Source: Rubrobacter_A sp965214435 (lineage in GTDB: Bacteria; Actinomycetota; Rubrobacteria; Rubrobacterales; Rubrobacteraceae). From it: a stretch of 64,000 nt of DNA. The stretch lies in the NCBI GenBank assembly GCA_965214435.1, contig OZ243960.1:1302001-1366000 (forward strand), given 5' to 3'. The notes beneath the pieces are model-generated. The model was given only the letters and a program-made list of their open reading frames with translations, searched no databases and was not told the DNA's origin. The translations under genes were made by a program, and so were the position numbers. This document shows positions 7,599 to 16,790 of this stretch, in pieces (within the stretch, counting starts at the first letter, position 1; the number at the start of each line of letters is the position of its first letter).

Positions 7599-8516
7599 GT
7601 GGGAGTAGTAGACAAAGCCATAGCCGCCAGCGTCCCCGTCATCCCGCGGCCCCTGGTACGTGTGATCTCCGGCCGCTACATCGCCGGAGAAAAAGTCCAG
7701 GAAGCCGTCGAGATCATTAAAGAACTAAACCGCCAGGGCTGCGCCGCCACCGTGGACGTGATGGGCGAGTCCACGGATAACAAGGCTCAGGCCGCCCAGA
7801 AACTAGAAGAGTACAAAGAGGTCATAGACGCAATACAAAACAATGATCTCGACTCCGGGCTTTCGGTGAAGTTGACGGGGCTCGGGTTGTGGGTGGACGA
7901 GGAGTTGTGCAAGGCGAACCTCGAAGAGATCATCGAGTATGCGGCGGTGCGGAACCGCTTTGTTCGTATAGACATGGAGAGTTCTGCCCAGACGGGGGCC
8001 ACCGTCGAGATGGCGCTGGAGATGCACCGGCGGCACGAGAACACGGGGACCGTGATCCAGGCTTACATGCGGCGCAGCATAAAGGACGTGACGCGCCTCA
8101 TAGAAGAGGGGGTGACGGCCCGGCTGTGCAAGGGCATCTACGACGAGCCCAGGGAGCTTGCATACAAAGACTTTGATGTGGTGCGGGCGAACTACATAAT
8201 GCTCCTGGAGGAGTACCTGAAGAGTGGCGTCTACGTCGGGATAGCAACCCATGATGAATATCTGGTGTGGCACGCTCTGCGTTTGCTCCGCGAGTTGGAC
8301 GTTCCGAAGGACCGCTACGAGTTCCAGATGCTGCTCGGGGTGGACGAGGAGTTGCGGGGGATACTCGTCGAGGCCGGGCATCGGGTGCGGGTGTACGTAC
8401 CGTTCGGGGATGAGTGGTACGAGTATTCGACCAGGAGGCTCAAGGAGAACCCGAAGATAGCTGGGTACGTGGCGCGGGACGTGATCGAGAGCCTCACCAG
8501 TTACATAAAGAAATAG
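7599..8516 (+). CDS. Proline dehydrogenase (monofunctional, FAD-dependent)
   Basis: Oxidises L-proline to pyrroline-5-carboxylate with electrons passed through FAD to the respiratory chain. The 305-residue length fits monofunctional Gram-positive PRODH. Diagnostic segments are SVKLTGLGLW (about residues 88-97), RLCKGIYDEP (FAD/substrate loop), and the C-terminal block EFQMLLGV followed by RVYVPFGDEWYEYSTRRL with the paired arginines that bind the proline carboxylate. It starts at GTG 7599 with AAAGGAG 9 nt upstream. The P5C dehydrogenase gene follows after 22 bp, so the two form a proline-catabolism operon. Confidence 0.95.
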   Translation: MGVVDKAIAASVPVIPRPLVRVISGRYIAGEKVQEAVEIIKELNRQGCAATVDVMGESTDNKAQAAQKLEEYKEVIDAIQNNDLDSGLSVKLTGLGLWVDEELCKANLEEIIEYAAVRNRFVRIDMESSAQTGATVEMALEMHRRHENTGTVIQAYMRRSIKDVTRLIEEGVTARLCKGIYDEPRELAYKDFDVVRANYIMLLEEYLKSGVYVGIATHDEYLVWHALRLLRELDVPKDRYEFQMLLGVDEELRGILVEAGHRVRVYVPFGDEWYEYSTRRLKENPKIAGYVARDVIESLTSYIKK

Positions 8517-8538
8517 CTTAACTTCCGGGAGGGAGCTT

Positions 8539-10089
8539 ATGGGACTGCTGCCGTACAAGAACGAGCCGTACCTGGACTGGTCTGACGAATCGAACCAGAA
8601 GGCTATGAAGGCCGCGCTAGAAGGTGTAGAGGGTTCGCTCGGCAAGAGCTATCCGCTGGTTATCGGAGGGAAAGAGGTCGAGACGGACGGGGAAATCTCC
8701 TCTCTAAACCCCTGGAATCCCTCGCAGGTCGTCGGCCATGTCGGCCGGGCTACCGAACGCGAAGCCGACATGGCGCTGGAGAGTGCGAGGACCGCGTTCG
8801 AGTCCTGGAGCCGGAGCGCGCCGGAAGCCCGGGCGCGTATCCTGCTACGAGCGGGGGCCATCATGCGGCGGCGGCGGATGGAGTTTCTGGCGTGGGAAGT
8901 CTATGAGGGCGGTAAGCCCTGGTCCGAGGCCGACGCGCAGGTGGCCGAAGCCATAGACTTCTGCGAGTACTATGCCCGCGAGATGCTGCGGCTCAAGGAC
9001 GGCATGGACACGCCGGCGATACCGGGCGAGGAGAGCCGGTACACCTATCAGCCGATGGGGGTTGGGGTCATCATCCCGCCGTGGAACTTCCCGACGGCCA
9101 TCCTCACCGGCATGTCGAGCGCGGCCATCGTTACCGGAAATACCATCGTGCTAAAGCCCTCGGAGTCCACGTCGGTGATCGGGGCTCTTATTGCCGAGGT
9201 CTTTGACGAGGCGGGGCTGCCGGACGGGGTGTTGAACTTCTGTCCGGGTTACGGGTCGGAGGTCGGGGACTATCTTGTTGGGGACCCACGGACGCGATTT
9301 ATCTCGTTTACCGGCTCGATGCAGACGGGCCTGCGGATAAACGAGCTTGCTGCGAAACCTAACGGGCAGCCCTGGATCAAGCAGGTCATAGCCGAGATGG
9401 GCGGTAAGGACGCCATGGTCATCGACGACTCGGCCGACCTTGACTCCGCCGCCGCCGACATCGTTCACAGCGCCTACGGCTACGGCGGCCAGAAGTGCAG
9501 CGCCTGCTCGCGGGCCATCCTCCACGCCGACGTCTACGACGAGGTCCTGGAGAAAGTCCTCGAAAAAGCCAAAGCCTTAAAGGTCGCGGCTCCCGTCGAG
9601 TCCGACGTGAACCTCGGACCCGTCATAAACGAGACGCAGTTCGAGAAGATCTCCGGTTACATAGACACCGGCAAAAACGAGGGCGAGCTGCTATTAGGCG
9701 GTGAGGTCGGCGACCCCGAGAAGGGCTACTTCGTACCGCCGACGGTCTTCGGGGAGGTAGACCCGCGGGCGACGGTGGCCCAGGAGGAAATATTCGGTCC
9801 CGTCCTCTCTGTCATGCGCGCCCGCGACTTTGACGACGCCCTGCGCATAGCGAACGACACCCCCTACGGTCTGACCGGCGGCGTCTATTCTAAAGACCGC
9901 GACCACCTGGAGCGCGCTCGCTACGAGTTTCAGGTCGGCAGTTTGTACTTCAACCGGGGCATCACCGGCTCGCTCGTCGGCACCCAGCCCTTTGGCGGCT
10001 TCGGCATGAGCGGCACCGACGCCAAAGCCGGCGGCCCCGACTACCTGCCGATGCACATGCTCGCCCGCACCGTCGTCGAGCGGTTCTAG
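8539..10089 (+). CDS. L-glutamate gamma-semialdehyde (P5C) dehydrogenase
   Basis: Converts glutamate-5-semialdehyde to glutamate with NAD+, the second step of proline breakdown. The 516-residue protein has the aldehyde dehydrogenase hallmarks: PPWNFPTAI, KPSESTSV (cofactor), FTGSMQTGL, catalytic Glu in IAEMGGKDA, catalytic Cys320 in YGGQKCSACSRA, and the C-terminal GTQPFGGFGMSGT. The GQKCSA context is typical for the P5CDH/RocA group. A GGGAGG ribosome-binding site precedes the ATG. It is cotranscribed with the proline dehydrogenase upstream. Confidence 0.95.
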   Translation: MGLLPYKNEPYLDWSDESNQKAMKAALEGVEGSLGKSYPLVIGGKEVETDGEISSLNPWNPSQVVGHVGRATEREADMALESARTAFESWSRSAPEARARILLRAGAIMRRRRMEFLAWEVYEGGKPWSEADAQVAEAIDFCEYYAREMLRLKDGMDTPAIPGEESRYTYQPMGVGVIIPPWNFPTAILTGMSSAAIVTGNTIVLKPSESTSVIGALIAEVFDEAGLPDGVLNFCPGYGSEVGDYLVGDPRTRFISFTGSMQTGLRINELAAKPNGQPWIKQVIAEMGGKDAMVIDDSADLDSAAADIVHSAYGYGGQKCSACSRAILHADVYDEVLEKVLEKAKALKVAAPVESDVNLGPVINETQFEKISGYIDTGKNEGELLLGGEVGDPEKGYFVPPTVFGEVDPRATVAQEEIFGPVLSVMRARDFDDALRIANDTPYGLTGGVYSKDRDHLERARYEFQVGSLYFNRGITGSLVGTQPFGGFGMSGTDAKAGGPDYLPMHMLARTVVERF

Positions 10090-10159
10090 CCCGGGGGTAA
10101 CTCTGAAGCTGTAGTGCAGTCTGTGCATAGAGTGCTTGGTTGTTCTTGCACCGCAAATT

Positions 10160-10176
10160 AGTATTAGTCCAATACT
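10160..10176. repeat. Small inverted repeat in AT-rich spacer
   Basis: AGTATT (10160-10165) and AATACT (10171-10176) are perfect inverted copies separated by AGTCC. The repeat lies in the spacer between the P5CDH gene and the NYN-domain gene; it may be an operator or a remnant, and nothing decides between them. Confidence 0.35.
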
Positions 10177-10266
10177 GAAGAAGTTGAACTAAAAGGCCTT
10201 GCGCGTAGTCTCGCTCGTTGCTAATATTAGTTTAAATCATCCTCGGATGGGCTAACGCTCACCGGG

Positions 10267-10292
10267 CCCCCCTAGGTTACGACCTGGGGGTT
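10267..10292 (+). terminator. Rho-independent terminator
   Basis: CCCCC(U)AGG pairs with CCUGGGGG around a UUACGA loop with one bulged U, followed by TTTCTTTT. It lies 175 bp after the P5CDH stop and 35 bp before the NYN-domain gene, so it would insulate the two. Confidence 0.7.
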
Positions 10293-10327
10293 TCTTTTGG
10301 CGTAAACTCTTTTTGTAGGATGGAAAG

Positions 10328-10993
10328 ATGGTCCGAACAGCTTTTATAATAGATGGGTTCAATCTTTATCATTCAACCAGGGACGCGAGTAAACGTTTAG
10401 GTGAGAAGTCGACCAAGTGGCTTGATATTCGCGCGTTATGCGAGTCTTATCTGTACACGATCAGCAAAACTGCCCGTCTTCAGGATGTTTACTATTTTTC
10501 TGCTCTTGCTACGCACCTTGAAGCTGCTGATCCTGGCAAAGTTGAGAGACACAAAAAATTCATTAGCTGCTTGAAAGATACAGGTGTTAGAGTTGAGTTG
10601 GCGAGGTTCAAGAAGAAACCGGACTACCGTTGCTTTCATTGTGGCAATACTCGCTGTGGTCATTGCGGCGAAAGGCTTAAACAATGGGAAGAAAAGGAAA
10701 CGGACGTCGCGGTAGCGGCGAAATTGCTTGAATTGGTTTTTACGGATGCCTGCGATACGGTCGTTCTAGTGACGGGAGATACGGACTTCGCCCCCGCAGT
10801 AAGAACCGCGCAAAACGCAGATTCCAGTAAAGACATTCGTTTTGCCTTTCCTTACAATCGGCCCAACAACGATCTTAAGAAAATCGCTCCCAGGTCATTT
10901 AGGATCAGCAAGGAGAGTTACGCGAAACACCAATTCCCGGATCCTTTCTTCCTGAAGAGTGGAAAAACTGTTTCTAAGCCAGAGTCTTGGTAA
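10328..10993 (+). CDS. NYN-domain (PIN-like) protein with zinc knuckle
   Basis: The 221-residue protein begins AFIIDGFNLYHS (residues 4-15), the first acidic motif of the NYN/LabA-type PIN fold. It later shows VVLVTGDTDFAPAV (about 141-154), the D-x-D acidic cluster that binds metal in nucleases of this family. Between them is a Cys-rich insertion CFHCGNTRCGHCGE (about 99-112) that should bind zinc. Predicted activity is a metal-dependent RNase; the target is unknown. Codon and base use differ sharply from the neighbours (many A/T third positions, GC visibly near 45-48 percent), indicating horizontal acquisition. It is preceded by a terminator and stands alone. Confidence 0.85.
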   Translation: MVRTAFIIDGFNLYHSTRDASKRLGEKSTKWLDIRALCESYLYTISKTARLQDVYYFSALATHLEAADPGKVERHKKFISCLKDTGVRVELARFKKKPDYRCFHCGNTRCGHCGERLKQWEEKETDVAVAAKLLELVFTDACDTVVLVTGDTDFAPAVRTAQNADSSKDIRFAFPYNRPNNDLKKIAPRSFRISKESYAKHQFPDPFFLKSGKTVSKPESW

Positions 10994-11106
10994 GGTGATG
11001 TTACTATACTCTTCTCTGGGTCGCTTTACTCATAATATCTAATGTGGACGCGGCTACCCTCCTGCTACTTTTGGCGTAGCTCGTATGGCTCCCGTTTCGT
11101 CGGAGC

Positions 11107-12420
11107 ATGCATAGATTCAGGCGGGTTTTTGTCTCGGGACTGGAAAATACTCCGGAAAAGGTTTCAAATATAATTTCTAGACGTTTTGTGGAGGTGTGCT
11201 CTGAGGTATGGCTTTTGTTGAGTAGCAGTAAGGCGTGGCGCGGTACCCTGTTTGTCCTGGCGGTCTACGGGGGCAGCCGGATCTTCTACCTTATCGCGGG
11301 GGCCGTGTTTTTCGCCACCGTGCCGGCCGGGGCGTTCCAGCGGGAGACCACCGACGTGCCCTACGGCAGCGTAAACATCTGGGCGCACTGGGACGGCGAA
11401 CACTATGCCAGGCTCGCCTCGAACGGGTACCTCAACCCGCCGAACAACATGTCCCCGGCGTTCTTCCCGCTGTACCCGCTGGCTATGAGGTCGGTCGCCG
11501 CCCTGCTCGGCGGTCCGCTCTCTATCGACGCTTTTACCCTGTGGGGGATGCTGGTCTCGCTCGCCGTCCTGCCTTTCGCGTTCTACTTCGTCTACCGGAT
11601 AGCCGAGGACGGCTGGGGGACGGAGGTCGCCCGTAAAAGCCTCCTGCTGCTGGCCTTTTTCCCGGCGACCTTCTTCCTGAACGCAACGTACACCGAAAGC
11701 TTGTTCTTAGCGCTTTCGGCCGGGGCGATATGGGCCGCGCGGGTCAGGAAGGACCTCTTTTTCGCCTGCGTGCTCGCCGGGCTCGCGACCGCCACCCGCA
11801 ACGTCGGCATATTCCTCCTGGTGCCGCTCGCCTACGAGTGGTACCGCAACGCCGGATACTACCGCTGGCAGGGAGCTTACCTGGCTTTAGCGCCGTCGGG
11901 GTTATTGATCTACATGGGTTACCTGTGGGTGAGGTTTGGGGAGCCGCTACTTTTCTACACCGACCAGCAGGACTGGAATCGGCAGGCGACCGGACCGCTA
12001 GAAACCATCTCAAACGCCGGGTTGCGGGCTTACGAGAGTGTGCAGTGGGTCTTCGAGCCGGCGCTCCGCCCGCAGGAGGTCTCCTTGTACGTGATCGCCG
12101 ACTACCTCAGCTTCGCCATAAACGCCTACAACCTGTTTTTCCTGATAGTAGCCCTCGCCCTGCTCGTCGTCGGCCTGCGATACCTGCCGCTCGGCCTCCT
12201 GGCCTACGCGTTCCTCGTCTCCGTGCCGCCGGCGCTCTTCGGCACCCCCGAGACCCCGCTCATGGGCTTCCCGCGCTACATGCTCGTCGCCTTCCCGCTG
12301 TTCATCGTGCTCGGGAGCCTGCTAAAAAACCGCTGGGCCTTCGCCGGGTGGATGGCGTTCAGCGTGATCTTCTCCCTGGTACTTACGATGCTCTTCATAA
12401 CCTGGCGCTTCGTCGCCTGA
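11107..12420 (+). CDS. PIG-V-like membrane mannosyltransferase (GT76/GT-C type)
   Basis: A 437-residue polytopic membrane protein with about ten hydrophobic segments. The first lumenal/extracytoplasmic loop contains WAHWDGEHYARLASNGY (about residues 92-108) and AFFPLYPL (about 118-125). These are the HWD-G and FFPLYP hallmarks of the PIG-V/GPI mannosyltransferase 2 superfamily, which uses polyprenyl-phosphate sugar donors. The bacterial acceptor is unknown, probably a cell-envelope glycolipid or glycoprotein. The start at ATG 11107 follows GGAGC; a slightly later start is possible. The SHOCT-peptide gene follows after 16 bp. Confidence 0.8.
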   Translation: MHRFRRVFVSGLENTPEKVSNIISRRFVEVCSEVWLLLSSSKAWRGTLFVLAVYGGSRIFYLIAGAVFFATVPAGAFQRETTDVPYGSVNIWAHWDGEHYARLASNGYLNPPNNMSPAFFPLYPLAMRSVAALLGGPLSIDAFTLWGMLVSLAVLPFAFYFVYRIAEDGWGTEVARKSLLLLAFFPATFFLNATYTESLFLALSAGAIWAARVRKDLFFACVLAGLATATRNVGIFLLVPLAYEWYRNAGYYRWQGAYLALAPSGLLIYMGYLWVRFGEPLLFYTDQQDWNRQATGPLETISNAGLRAYESVQWVFEPALRPQEVSLYVIADYLSFAINAYNLFFLIVALALLVVGLRYLPLGLLAYAFLVSVPPALFGTPETPLMGFPRYMLVAFPLFIVLGSLLKNRWAFAGWMAFSVIFSLVLTMLFITWRFVA

Positions 12421-12436
12421 GAGAGGAGGCGGAGTC

Positions 12437-12634
12437 TTGAACAGCGACTTGATCTTCTTCGAGCTTCTGACGATAGCTTTGTTGCTCTTGCTCCTCGGCG
12501 GTCTGATCCTGGTGCTCTTCAGGTTCTTCCGCAAGCCTCCGTCGCGGCCTCTAGAAGTTCTCAAGGAGCGGTACGCGCGGGGTGAGATCTCCCGGGATGA
12601 GTACCAGCAGGTGCGCCGCGATATAGAAGAGTAA
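12437..12634 (+). CDS. Small SHOCT-domain membrane protein
   Basis: A 65-residue protein from TTG 12437 with ribosome-binding site GAGGAGG upstream. Residues about 5-32 are one transmembrane segment (FFELLTIALLLLLLGGLILVLF), and residues 42-63 form a SHOCT motif (LKERYARGEISRDEYQQVRRD). SHOCT modules are short oligomerisation or anchoring motifs at protein ends; the function is not known. It is placed 16 bp behind the mannosyltransferase gene. Confidence 0.75.
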   Translation: MNSDLIFFELLTIALLLLLLGGLILVLFRFFRKPPSRPLEVLKERYARGEISRDEYQQVRRDIEE

Positions 12635-12705
12635 TTTCCGCCGGTCTTCAAAGCTCTATGCTTTAATTTTCTCTCCAACCGATAGCGTGTAAAGAGGAGC
12701 TTTCG

Positions 12706-14493
12706 ATGGCTTACGAGTTCGCCCGGTACTTGAAGATCCGGGCCGCCTACGGTGCGAGCTGGTCCCCCGACGGCCGCCGCCTGTCGTTCCTGACCGACAT
12801 CACCGGCGTGCCCCAGGTCTGGGAAGTCCCCGCCGACAGCGGCCCCGAAGGCGGCTGGCCCGAACAACTCACGTTCTATGAAGAGCGAATATCCGGCGCG
12901 GAATACTCCCCGACAGAAAACAAGCTGCTTTTCAGCATGGACGTTGGCGGCAACGAGCGGGCCCAGATCTTCGTCCTGGAAAACGGCGTCGCCACAGACC
13001 TTACTCAAGACCCTGAAGCCATCCACTACTCCGGCGGTTTTTCCCCCGACGGCTCCCGGATAGCCTACACCGCCACCCGCCGCAACGGTACGGACTTCGA
13101 CGTCTTTGTCCAGGACCTCGACGGCGAACCGGAGGTAGTATGGGAAGTCTCCGGGTATCACACCATCTCCTCCTGGTCCCCGGACGGCTCGGCCCTGATA
13201 GTCTCCCGCCACCACTCCAACCTGAACAACGACCTTTACAGCCTGGACCTGGCGAGTGGCGAGGCCACACACCTCACACCGCACGAGGGTGAGACCCGCT
13301 TCTCCGGGGCCCGCGTCACGCCGGACGGCTCCTCGATGTACCTGGCGACCGACCGGGACGAGGACTTCATGCGCCTGGCGCGCCTGGATCTCTCCAGTCT
13401 TGAACTGGAGTATCTAACCCCCGACGACTGGGACGTAGAAGAGGTCGAACTCTCCCGCGACGGTGCTTACCTCATCGCTACCCGCAACGTAGATGGCTAC
13501 ACGGACTTCCTGCTCTTTAACGGCCGCGGCCGCCGCCTGCCCGAGCCCCGGATGCCGGAGGGCATACTTGGCGGCTTCGAGTTCTCCCCGGACGCGAAAA
13601 GGCTTTCCTTCACCCTGACCGGCCCGGACCGCAACCCGGACGTCTGGACCGTGGACCTTCCCGAAGGCGAGCCTCGGCGCGTCACCCGCTCCTCGACCGC
13701 CGGCATCCCGCGCTCCACGTTCCGCCGCCCCGAGGTCGTCCGCTACCCGACCTTCGACGACCGCCAGATACCGGCCCTGCTCCACACCCCGGACGTGGAG
13801 AATGCTCCGGTCGTCATAAACGTCCACGGCGGCCCCGAGGCCCAGGCCCGGCCGATGTTCGGGCCGGTGACCCAGTACCTCCTCGGCCGGGGCTACGCGG
13901 TCTTCGCCCCGAACGTCCGCGGCTCGACCGGCTACGGCAAGGACTTTACCCACCTCGACGATGTCGAGAAGCGGATGGACTCCGTAAAAGACCTGGCCCA
14001 CGCGGTCACCTGGCTTCGGGAACGGGGGCACGAGCGCGTCGCGGTTATGGGTGGCTCCTACGGCGGATTTATGGTGCTCGCGGCCCTCACAGAGTACCCG
14101 GACCTCTGGACAGCCGGCGTGGACATCGTGGGTATCGCGAACATGGTCACGTTCCTGGAGAATACCGGCAGCTACCGCCGGGCGCTGCGCGAGCCCGAGT
14201 ACGGTTCTCTGGAGAAAAACCGGGAGTTTTTGGAGTCCATAAGTCCGATACACAAGGCTGAGGATATAGCCGCGCCGCTAATGGTGATCCACGGCAAGAA
14301 CGATCCGCGGGTACCCGTAGGGGAAGCAGAGCAGATCGTGGAGCGCGTCCAGAGAAACGGCGGTGCTGTCGAGTACCTGCTCTACGACGACGAGGGCCAC
14401 GGCCTCGCCAAGCTCAAGAACCGCCTCGACGCCTACCCGAAGATAGCCGCCTTCCTCGACCGGTACCTCGCTAACGGCGGTGCCGGCAGTTAA
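12706..14493 (+). CDS. S9 family prolyl oligopeptidase-type peptidase
   Basis: A 595-residue serine peptidase. Residues about 1-330 form a WD40/TolB-like beta-propeller with repeated 'SPDGxxL/I' units (for example SWSPDGRRLSF at about 20-30). Residues about 345-590 form the alpha/beta-hydrolase domain with nucleophile Ser451 in GGSYGGF, Asp533 in KNDPRVP and His565 in EGHGLAK. The oxyanion segment NVHGGPEAQ is also present. It resembles acylaminoacyl peptidases, which trim short or N-blocked peptides. No signal peptide is seen, so it is cytoplasmic. Confidence 0.92.
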   Translation: MAYEFARYLKIRAAYGASWSPDGRRLSFLTDITGVPQVWEVPADSGPEGGWPEQLTFYEERISGAEYSPTENKLLFSMDVGGNERAQIFVLENGVATDLTQDPEAIHYSGGFSPDGSRIAYTATRRNGTDFDVFVQDLDGEPEVVWEVSGYHTISSWSPDGSALIVSRHHSNLNNDLYSLDLASGEATHLTPHEGETRFSGARVTPDGSSMYLATDRDEDFMRLARLDLSSLELEYLTPDDWDVEEVELSRDGAYLIATRNVDGYTDFLLFNGRGRRLPEPRMPEGILGGFEFSPDAKRLSFTLTGPDRNPDVWTVDLPEGEPRRVTRSSTAGIPRSTFRRPEVVRYPTFDDRQIPALLHTPDVENAPVVINVHGGPEAQARPMFGPVTQYLLGRGYAVFAPNVRGSTGYGKDFTHLDDVEKRMDSVKDLAHAVTWLRERGHERVAVMGGSYGGFMVLAALTEYPDLWTAGVDIVGIANMVTFLENTGSYRRALREPEYGSLEKNREFLESISPIHKAEDIAAPLMVIHGKNDPRVPVGEAEQIVERVQRNGGAVEYLLYDDEGHGLAKLKNRLDAYPKIAAFLDRYLANGGAGS

Positions 14494-14509
14494 AGAACCT
14501 CGTAAACGA

Positions 14510-14533
14510 GGGACCCGGCGAAAACCGGGTCCC
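14510..14533. terminator. Strong bidirectional terminator hairpin
   Basis: GGGACCCGG (14510-14518) and CCGGGTCCC (14525-14533) pair perfectly around a CGAAAA loop, 17 bp after the S9 peptidase stop and before the convergent gene at 14564. A CTT run follows on the plus strand. Confidence 0.75.
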
Positions 14534-14563
14534 CTTCCACGCTCCGCCCTACGGTATTTAACG

Positions 14564-14881
14564 TCAGTCCTTCGGGCGTTCTACTTCCTGGCAGACGACG
14601 TAGTGGACCCGTTGGGCGGGCACCAGGAATACCCTCGGGGCTTGGGAGCTGATCCTGACCGGCGCGTTAGATTGAAGGTTCTCGGAGATCTCCCGCAGTG
14701 CGTTCTCGGCCTCCTCCTGCTCCTCGTACACTCCGTAGACCATTCGCGGCAGGGCCGGACCTATGTTCGAGCCGGTCTTAGCACCCGGGGCCGCCTCCGT
14801 GCCAGCCTCCAGCAACTGCTCCTCTAGCTCGTGAGCCGACTCGCCCGGATCTACGAGCCACACCATCACGCTGTACACCAT
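14564..14881 (-). CDS. Uncharacterised 105-residue protein
   Basis: I do not recognise the family. The product is 105 residues, starts MVYSVMVWLVDPG, is predicted soluble with alternating helices and strands (AHELEEQLLEA, EEAENALREISENLQ) and has a single Cys near the end (YVVCQE). The ATG at 14881 has an excellent ribosome-binding site (AGGAGGT, 8 nt upstream), which supports a real gene. It is divergent from the SPFH operon across about 200 bp. Confidence 0.6.
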   Translation of the reverse strand: MVYSVMVWLVDPGESAHELEEQLLEAGTEAAPGAKTGSNIGPALPRMVYGVYEEQEEAENALREISENLQSNAPVRISSQAPRVFLVPAQRVHYVVCQEVERPKD

Positions 14882-15083
14882 AAGGTATTACCTCCTGTTC
14901 GTCGCTACCGTCCGATAGACTCCGACAGGGTACCACCAGTTTCAGTAATAAGTTTTGCGGAGACTTCCCGGTACAAAAGACCCACCAGGCGAGTATGCAT
15001 AGTGACACAAAATAATGGCCGGTGCGGTATCATTACTAGCAAGGGTTAAAACTTATCGGTCGCTAGAGGAGAGTAATCAATTC

Positions 15084-16790
15084 ATGGGCGGGGTTAGAGA
15101 GCGGGCGCGGGAAGCGGTCCAGGAGTTATCCGGGGACGATAGGTTCGGGGAGTTCAATATAGACGAGGGAGATTTCCTCTCGGCCCGGGAACGCGGCGGG
15201 TCTACCGGCACCCGGATAGAGCAGAGCAATGCAAAGCTCGCCGAAGCGGCGGAGATCGTCAACCGCAGCTTCCCGGAGCGCGAGGGCTCTGGCAGGTACA
15301 TCAACGTGGTCTATCCGGTGGTGCTCCCAGGCCGGCAATCTTTGTTCTGGCGGCTGCTGCCGATAGCGCTGCTGGTAGTGTTTATCGTGCTCGGTATCCT
15401 GGTTACGACGCTCGGGGCCGCGCTCCCGGTCGTCGGCGGCTTTACGCTGGCGCTCGCCGGGCCTCACCTGTGGATATTGCTCGTGGCGCTCGCGGTCTTT
15501 GTGTGGTGGCGGCAGAGCGTTGTGATGGTGCCGGACGGGTGTAAGGCGCTCGTCACCCGATTTGGGCGGCTGGAGAACGTGGCGGACCCCGGTCGGGTAC
15601 TGCTGTTTAACCCGTGGAAGCAGGTCAGCTACATCGTGAATACGGCGCGGGAGTACCCATATAATGCCCCGATCCGCGAAGCCCCGACTTCGGGACGGGT
15701 GAATGCCTCCGTAGACCTGTTCTTGCAGTTCCGGATCGAGGACCCGGCGGAGTTCGTGTTCACGCTCGGTGGGGTCAAGGGTTTCTCGGACAAGCTACAG
15801 AACGCCATAAGCGAGGTGACGCGAGCCCTGATCTACGAGCAGCGGGCCGCGGACATCTACGACCTCGTCGGCGAGGATACCCAGAAGTTTCTGGAATCCT
15901 TGAACGACCAGTTCCTCCCGGCGGTGCGCTTTACGAACGCGAACATCACCCACGCCGAGCCTTCGAGCAAGGAGTACCGTAAAGACCTCGCCGCCCCGGA
16001 GATGGTCCGGGTTGCGAAGGAAGCTTACACCTACCAGTATGAGCTGCGGTTGCGCAAGGAGCAGGACGAGGGTGAGCTTAACAAGGAACTTGCGGAGCTC
16101 AGAGAGACGTTATCCGAGATACAGGCGGAGATCGCCAGTTACCAGGCCCAAATGGACACCGCTCGCGAGCGGGAGACCAACCGGGCCAACGCCCGGGCGC
16201 GCCAGCGGCTCGTCGAGGCCGAGAGCCAGGCGAACGCGAACGCCGCGTTACTGGAAGCCCAGGCGCTCGACATCCGGGCGGTCAGTAGCGCGGGGGCGCC
16301 GGAGATACTGGAGTATCGTTTCCAGCAGGAGGTTTTGGACAAGCTGGAGCAGGTCGCGGGGAGGTTGCCGCAGGTCGTCCAGATCGGCGGTTCCGGCGAT
16401 GGCGACGGGGCGGTGGACTTCCTGGAGATCGCACGCCGCATGATCGGGACTGGCGAGGAGCCACTCTACGCCCCCGAAGACCTGCGGATGCTGCGCGAGC
16501 GCCTCGGGGAAATCGAGGACCGCATAGAAGAACGATCCAAGGAAATAGAGTCCCTGTCCACGGTCGGTCAGAACGCCGCCGGGCCGGACGACCTTGCTGC
16601 TGAAGAAGAGCCGGACGAAGAAGCCGGTTCTGACCGGATAGAGGAGATCCGGCGTTCCGTCACCGACGAGGCCGTCAAGGAGCGGGTCGAGCGTATCGGT
16701 CAGGACGACGGCCAGGGTAGCTCGAATGGCTCAAACGGCTCACGGAGCGAACCGCGGAGCGAGTGGGACGATGAGGGAGGTGTGGAATGA
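15084..16790 (+). CDS. SPFH/Band 7 domain membrane protein
   Basis: From the ATG at 15084 (ribosome-binding site GAGGAGAG) the protein has 568 residues; an in-frame start at 15015 lacks support. Residues about 85-145 hold two or three transmembrane segments. An SPFH domain follows (about 150-330: VPDGCKALVTRFGRLENV, then VDLFLQFRIEDPAEF), then a long Ala/Glu/Arg coiled coil (about 330-430), then an acidic Gly/Ser-rich tail. Such flotillin-like proteins form membrane scaffolds. The stop overlaps the ATG of the next SPFH gene by 4 nt, so the two products are translationally coupled and probably form a hetero-oligomer. Confidence 0.85.
   Translation: MGGVRERAREAVQELSGDDRFGEFNIDEGDFLSARERGGSTGTRIEQSNAKLAEAAEIVNRSFPEREGSGRYINVVYPVVLPGRQSLFWRLLPIALLVVFIVLGILVTTLGAALPVVGGFTLALAGPHLWILLVALAVFVWWRQSVVMVPDGCKALVTRFGRLENVADPGRVLLFNPWKQVSYIVNTAREYPYNAPIREAPTSGRVNASVDLFLQFRIEDPAEFVFTLGGVKGFSDKLQNAISEVTRALIYEQRAADIYDLVGEDTQKFLESLNDQFLPAVRFTNANITHAEPSSKEYRKDLAAPEMVRVAKEAYTYQYELRLRKEQDEGELNKELAELRETLSEIQAEIASYQAQMDTARERETNRANARARQRLVEAESQANANAALLEAQALDIRAVSSAGAPEILEYRFQQEVLDKLEQVAGRLPQVVQIGGSGDGDGAVDFLEIARRMIGTGEEPLYAPEDLRMLRERLGEIEDRIEERSKEIESLSTVGQNAAGPDDLAAEEEPDEEAGSDRIEEIRRSVTDEAVKERVERIGQDDGQGSSNGSNGSRSEPRSEWDDEGGVE

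Noticed and set aside
10262..10300. Possible tRNA 3' half (GGTTACGACC near an acceptor-like stem)
   Set aside because: No T-loop consensus, no anticodon arm, and the structure is better explained as a hairpin terminator followed by T residues.
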